Shown here piece by piece: positions 60,620 to 64,000 of a DNA stretch of 64,000 nt; position 1 is the stretch's first letter; each line of letters starts with the position of its first letter. Under the pieces are notes generated by a model that was not told where the DNA came from, did not search any database, and saw only the letters and a program-made list of their open reading frames with translations. The position numbers and the translations under genes are program-made. The stretch lies in assembly GCF_007644105.1 (NCBI RefSeq), contig NZ_VFAC01000017.1:23292-87291 (forward strand), in the 5' to 3' direction. The stretch comes from Elioraea rosea. GTDB lineage: Bacteria; Pseudomonadota; Alphaproteobacteria; Acetobacterales; Acetobacteraceae.

Positions 60620-61374
60620 GCCTCGCGGTTTTCGATGCGCCGAGCCCGAACCACGATGCGCGGCCCGAAGGTGGCGCGGTCGACACGCTCGTCCTCCACT
60701 ACACCGGCATGCAGACGGGAGAGGCAGCGATCGCGCGGCTTCGCGACCCGGCGGCCAAGGTGTCGAGCCACTACGTTGTCGAGGAGGACGGGCGCGTCTT
60801 CGCGCTCGTGCCGGAGGCGCGCCGTGCCTGGCATGCCGGGCTGTCCTGGTGGCGGGGGCATCTGTCGCTGAACGACCGGTCGATCGGCATCGAGATCGTC
60901 AACCCGGGCCATGAGTGGGGCTATCGCGACTTCCCGCCCGCCCAGATCGAGGCGGTGATCGCGCTCTGCGGCGGCATTCTCGGCCGGCACCCGATCCCCG
61001 CCCGCAACGTCGTCGCGCACAGCGACATCGCGCCCGAACGCAAGGATGACCCCGGCGAACGCTTCCCCTGGGAGCGGCTCGCCGAAGCCGGCATCGGCCT
61101 CTGGCCAGGCCAGGCGCCGGAGGAGGCGCGCGCGCTCCCCCCGATCATGATCGGCGAGGATGGCCCCGGCGTCCGCGCGCTCCGCCAGACGCTGCGCCGC
61201 ATCGGCTACCGCGTGGTGCCGGAAGGTGCGCATGACCGCACGCTTGCGGTGACCGTCACCGCCTTCCAGAGGCACTGGGCGCAGCACCGGACCGATGGCG
61301 TGGCCGACGGAGAGACGCGCTGGCGTGCCGGCCGCGTTCTGGGCCTCGCAGAGGGGCGGGTGCGCGGAGCTTGA
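60616..61374 (+). CDS. AmpD-family N-acetylmuramoyl-L-alanine amidase with PG-binding domain (probable CTG start)
   Basis: 252 residues from CTG 60616. Amidase_2 domain: zinc His in TLVLHYTGMQTGEAA, SSHYVVEEDGRVF, WHAGLSWW, SIGIEIVNPGHEWGY and the second zinc His in VVAHSDIAPERKDDPGERFP. C-terminal peptidoglycan-binding domain (~180-245) has PGVRALRQTLRRIGYRV. The frame has no ATG, GTG or TTG between the upstream stop region and the conserved core; CTG 60616 overlaps the previous TGA by 4 nt and has GAGGA just before it. No signal peptide is visible, so it may act on recycled cytoplasmic muropeptides. Confidence 0.88.
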   Translation: MSLAVFDAPSPNHDARPEGGAVDTLVLHYTGMQTGEAAIARLRDPAAKVSSHYVVEEDGRVFALVPEARRAWHAGLSWWRGHLSLNDRSIGIEIVNPGHEWGYRDFPPAQIEAVIALCGGILGRHPIPARNVVAHSDIAPERKDDPGERFPWERLAEAGIGLWPGQAPEEARALPPIMIGEDGPGVRALRQTLRRIGYRVVPEGAHDRTLAVTVTAFQRHWAQHRTDGVADGETRWRAGRVLGLAEGRVRGA

Positions 61375-61406
61375 CGCGACGGCCGCCACGGCCCCATGTC
61401 ACGCCC

Positions 61407-61853
61407 GGGTCAGGCGGCTGGACGGCCGCGCTCCGCACCCTTCCGCAAGGAAGGCAGGGCCCGAAAGGGCGCGGGGTGAGGAAAGTCCGGGCTCCACGGG
61501 AACACGGTGCCGGGTAACGCCCGGCGGGGGCAACCCCAGGGACAGTGCCACAGAGAACAGACCGCCATCACGCCGCCGGGGTTCGCCCTGTCGGCCTGCT
61601 GGCAAGGGTGAAACGGTGCGGCAAGAGCGCACCGCGCGCGCCGGCAACGGCCGCGGCACGGCAAACCCCACCGGGAGCAAGACCGAATAGGGGCGGACCG
61701 TGGAAGCCGGGAGACCGGCAGGCCACAGGCGCGTTCCCGCGCTTTCCGCCCGGGTAGGTCGCGTCAGGCGTCCGGCGACGGACGTCGCAGAGGAATGGCC
61801 GTCCAGGGGCCGCGAGGCCCTGGACAGAACCCGGCTTACAGGCCGCCTGACCC
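61407..61853 (+). ncRNA. rnpB: RNase P RNA (bacterial type A)
   Basis: The ends pair as P1: GGGTCAGGCGGC at 61407-61418 with GCCGCCTGACCC at 61842-61853. Conserved core elements appear in order: GAGGAAAGTCCGGGCTCC (CR I), ACAGAGAACAGACCG region (CR II area), GGGTGAAACGGTG, AAGAGCGCACC, GAGCAAGACCGAATAGG (CR IV) and AGAGGAATGGCCGTCC followed by ACAGAACCCGGCTTACAG (CR V and P4 3' strand). About 447 nt. It is the catalytic RNA that matures tRNA 5' ends. It sits between the amidase gene and mraZ. Confidence 0.96.
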
Positions 61854-62167
61854 GTCTTTCGCATGCGAGGAGCGCCGCGGCACTCGTGCCGCTCAAGCAA
61901 CGACATTGTGGAACAAAACGTGAATATTGTACGTCGCCAGTCCTGACCGCCGGTTGTGCCGCCGGAACCGCTCGCGGGCGCCTGCGCCCACGTATTGACG
62001 GGCTGTTTCCATTTGTAACCCATGGATACCCGTGTTATCCCATAACCAACCATGAGCCGCGGCGTCGGGACGCCCTCGTCCCACCCATCGTGGCACGGCG
62101 TGGCGGGGCGTTAGGCGGCGCCGCGCTTGGCGGTGGAGCGAGCAGTGGAGGCCGTGTCGGAGCCTGG
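61854..62167. other. Intergenic region between rnpB and mraZ
   Basis: 314 nt without a gene. It is less GC-rich than its surroundings, notably 61905-62050. It contains a three-repeat MraZ-box-like array (62018-62042) and a TTGACG (61995-62000) that lacks a convincing -10 partner at normal spacing. The final part before mraZ (GGAG at 62159-62162) supplies the ribosome-binding site. Confidence 0.7.
62018..62042 (-). promoter_or_regulatory. Candidate MraZ operator (three repeats)
   Basis: On the reverse strand the sequence is TGGGA-TAACA-CGGGT-ATCCA-TGGGT: three (T/C)GGGN units separated by exactly 5 nt, repeating every 10 bp. E. coli MraZ is known to bind three TGGGN repeats with 5-nt spacers before its own operon. 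It lies 126 nt upstream of mraZ. The middle unit has one mismatch, and the array is inverted relative to the gene. Confidence 0.6.
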
Positions 62168-62632
62168 ATGACCCAGTTCTACGACACCTATACGAACAGG
62201 CTGGACAAGAAGGGCCGCGTCTCGGTCCCTGCCCCCTTCCGCGCGGCGCTCGAGCGGATGAATGCCGGCGACCTGATCCTCTCGCCGAACCACAAGCGCC
62301 CCTGCATAGACGCGAGGCCCGACCTCGTGTTCCGCCAGATCGCCTCCGCCCTCGACACGCTCGACGTGTTCTCCGACGACCATGACGACCTCGCCGCCAC
62401 GCTGTTCGCCCGCTCCACCTCCGCAATGCCCGACGGCGAAGGGCGGATCATGCTTCCCGAGCGGCTGATCGCCCATGCCGGGCTGTCCGACCTCGTCTCC
62501 TTCGTCGGCATGGGGAACAGCTTCCAGCTCTGGCGCCCCGATGCCGGGGACGAGTTCGTCGCCGATGCACGCACCCGCTCGCTCGAGCGGCGGCTCACCG
62601 TGCCGCGCGGCCGCGCCGGAGGCCCGGCATGA
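62168..62632 (+). CDS. mraZ: Division cluster transcriptional regulator MraZ
   Basis: ATG at 62168 with GGAG upstream, 154 residues. Two SpoVT-AbrB-like DNA-binding halves: [20 protein letters not shown] near the start and [18 protein letters not shown] in the second. The C-terminus [18 protein letters not shown] is typical. It represses the dcw cluster in other bacteria. The stop overlaps rsmH by 4 nt; a candidate operator lies upstream. Confidence 0.95.
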   Translation: MTQFYDTYTNRLDKKGRVSVPAPFRAALERMNAGDLILSPNHKRPCIDARPDLVFRQIASALDTLDVFSDDHDDLAATLFARSTSAMPDGEGRIMLPERLIAHAGLSDLVSFVGMGNSFQLWRPDAGDEFVADARTRSLERRLTVPRGRAGGPA

Positions 62633-63570
62633 GCGGAGGGCATCTCCCGGCGATGCTCGCCGAGGTGCTCGCCTATCTCGCGCCACGCGAGGGCCGCACC
62701 TATCTCGACGCGACCTTCGGCGGCGGCGGCTACACCCGCGCCATCCTCGAGGCCGCGCCCTGCACCGTGTTCGCGCTCGACCGCGACCCCGATGCGATCG
62801 CCCGCGGCGCGAGCCTCGCCGCGCGCCACCCGGGCAGGCTGCACCTCATCGAGGGCCGGTTCGGCGACATGGTGTCGCTGCTCGAGGCCGAAGGCGTCAC
62901 GGCGCTCGACGGCGTCGTGTTCGATCTCGGCGTCTCCTCCTTCCAGCTCGACGAGGCGGGGCGCGGGTTCTCCTTCCGCGCGGAAGGCCCGCTCGACATG
63001 CGCATGGGCCGGGCCGGCCCGACGGCGGCCGATCTCGTGAACACGCTCGAGGAGCGCCCGCTCGCGGAGCTGCTTCTCGAGTTCGGCGAGGAGCGGCACG
63101 CACGCCGCGTCGCCCGCGCCATCCTGCGCGCCCGCGCCGAAGCGCCGATCGAGACGACCGCGCGGCTCGCCGCCATCGTGCGCTCCGCCGTGCCGCCCGC
63201 GCGCGACGGAATCGACCCCGCGACGCGCAGCTTTCAGGGGCTTCGCATCGCGGTGAACGACGAGCTCGGCGAGCTCACGCGCGGGCTCGAGGCGGCGCTG
63301 TCGCTTCTCTCCCCGGCCGGGCGTCTCGTTGCCGTGTCGTTCCATTCGCTCGAGGACCGGATCGTGAAGCGCCGGCTCGCTGAGGTGTCCGGCCGAGCCG
63401 GAAACCCCTCGCGGCACGACCCCGCGGCGCTCGCAGCAGCGCCCTCGCGGCCAGGTTTCCGGCTCCTCACGCCGCGCGCGGTGATGCCGTCGGAGGCGGA
63501 AATAGGGGCCAACCCACGCGCACGCTCGGCAAGGCTGCGTGCGGCAGAGCGCCTCGCGGAGGCCGCCTGA
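62629..63570 (+). CDS. rsmH: 16S rRNA m4C1402 methyltransferase
   Basis: 313 residues. SAM-binding [20 protein letters not shown] near residue 25 and [12 protein letters not shown]. Family motifs [31 protein letters not shown]-like [35 protein letters not shown]. It N4-methylates C1402 in the ribosomal P site. Second gene of the dcw cluster; its stop overlaps ftsL by one base. Confidence 0.96.
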   Translation: MSGGHLPAMLAEVLAYLAPREGRTYLDATFGGGGYTRAILEAAPCTVFALDRDPDAIARGASLAARHPGRLHLIEGRFGDMVSLLEAEGVTALDGVVFDLGVSSFQLDEAGRGFSFRAEGPLDMRMGRAGPTAADLVNTLEERPLAELLLEFGEERHARRVARAILRARAEAPIETTARLAAIVRSAVPPARDGIDPATRSFQGLRIAVNDELGELTRGLEAALSLLSPAGRLVAVSFHSLEDRIVKRRLAEVSGRAGNPSRHDPAALAAAPSRPGFRLLTPRAVMPSEAEIGANPRARSARLRAAERLAEAA

Positions 63571-64000
63571 TGCTGCGCCTCGCAACCCTGTTCTGGCTTG
63601 CGCTCGCCGTCGCCGTCGGGCTGCTTCTCTACAACGTCAAGCATGAGGTGCAGGGGCTGGAGCAGCATCTGGCGCGAACCAACCGCGCCATCGCCGCGAC
63701 GCATGAGCGCATCCATGTGCTGCATGCGGAATGGTCGCTGCTGAACGAGCCTGACAGGCTTCGTGCGCTCGCGACGCGGCATCTCGACCTCGTGCCGGTT
63801 CGCCCCGCCCAGCTCGTGCAGCCGCAGGTGATCGCGGCCCTTCCCGAGGCCCAGCCGCATGGCACGACGGCGCTGGCGGAGGCCACGCCGCCGCCGGCCG
63901 CCGCCGCGGCCCCGCCGGCCCAGCCTGCCTCCACACCGCGCGTCGCGGAGGAGAAGCCAGCCCGAATCGCCCCGCGCCGCGAGGAGCCGCTGCCGCCGCC
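63570..64000 (+). CDS. ftsL: Cell division protein FtsL (runs off window)
   Basis: ATG at 63570 (TGATG overlap), at least 143 residues with no stop before the window edge. N-terminal membrane helix (LATLFWLALAVAVGLLLY), then a coiled coil (VKHEVQGLEQHLARTNRA) and the FtsL-type LLNEPDRLRALATRHLDLVP. After residue ~85 it becomes very Ala/Pro-rich, longer than usual FtsL. Divisome subunit linking to FtsB and FtsQ. Identity rests on position after rsmH and on this pattern. Confidence 0.85.
   Translation, partial: MLRLATLFWLALAVAVGLLLYNVKHEVQGLEQHLARTNRAIAATHERIHVLHAEWSLLNEPDRLRALATRHLDLVPVRPAQLVQPQVIAALPEAQPHGTTALAEATPPPAAAAAPPAQPASTPRVAEEKPARIAPRREEPLPP

Noticed and set aside
61995..62000. TTGACG as the -35 box of the mraZ promoter
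   Set aside because: No acceptable -10 hexamer occurs at 16-18 nt spacing, so a promoter was not called.

Overview
The window is gene-dense, GC-rich (roughly 70%) chromosomal DNA. It carries a circularly permuted, two-piece tmRNA gene, an alpha-type SspB, a type A RNase P RNA, class I IlvC, ThyX and an mraZ-rsmH-ftsL start. Together these point to an alphaproteobacterium. A PQQ-type sorbosone dehydrogenase and the general gene set suggest Rhodospirillales/Acetobacteraceae (inference; no 16S or database check). No insertion sequence, prophage, CRISPR array or integrase was found, so it reads as core chromosome with a few accessory islands.

Layout. 1-1.4 kb: end-truncated GT-C glycosyltransferase (minus). 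1.6-6.7 kb: complete branched-chain amino acid ABC transporter livHMGF plus binding protein, closed by a strong terminator. 6.7-8.7 kb: HmoA-like heme-type monooxygenase coupled to an orphan family 5 binding protein. 8.9-13 kb: EmrAB-type efflux pair facing an FAD oxidoreductase. 13-14.6 kb: BigR/SqrR-like persulfide-sensing repressor divergent from a sulfur-transport operon. 14.6-15.9 kb: sorbosone dehydrogenase. 16-21.8 kb: tRNA-Lys(CTT) and the rod-shape operon mreBCD-mrdA-rodA. 22-24.8 kb: kexin-type RTX protease. 25-34.7 kb: leuA with a candidate leader peptide, two tandem hydroxyacid dehydrogenases, and miaA-ilvB-ilvH-ilvC-hydrolase. 34.8-40.5 kb: serB, a TylF-type methyltransferase, and the quality-control set hflK-hflC-DUF2065-degP. 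40.7-43.8 kb: mrp, a small membrane ORF, ribokinase and thyX.

43.9-53.1 kb is the most striking stretch. The permuted ssrA lies next to sspB, its degradation adaptor. It is followed by ten co-directional genes joined by 4-14 nt overlaps or gaps of at most 5 nt. They run class I fumarase, a membrane protein, RidA, a VOC protein, queA-tgt-queF-queG, class II fumarase and a ribbon-helix-helix protein. This places the late queuosine pathway between two unrelated fumarases.

53.1-64 kb holds an AsmA protein, a 5-oxoprolinase/hydantoinase A-B fusion, a TerB-J protein, an AmpD-type amidase with a probable CTG start, rnpB, and the start of the division (dcw) cluster with a three-repeat MraZ-box-like array. 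queA and the amidase both lack a usable ATG/GTG/TTG start and appear to start at CTG beside the upstream stop codon.

Starts were chosen by hand from ribosome-binding sites, overlaps and conserved N-termini. Family assignments come from motif recognition only.
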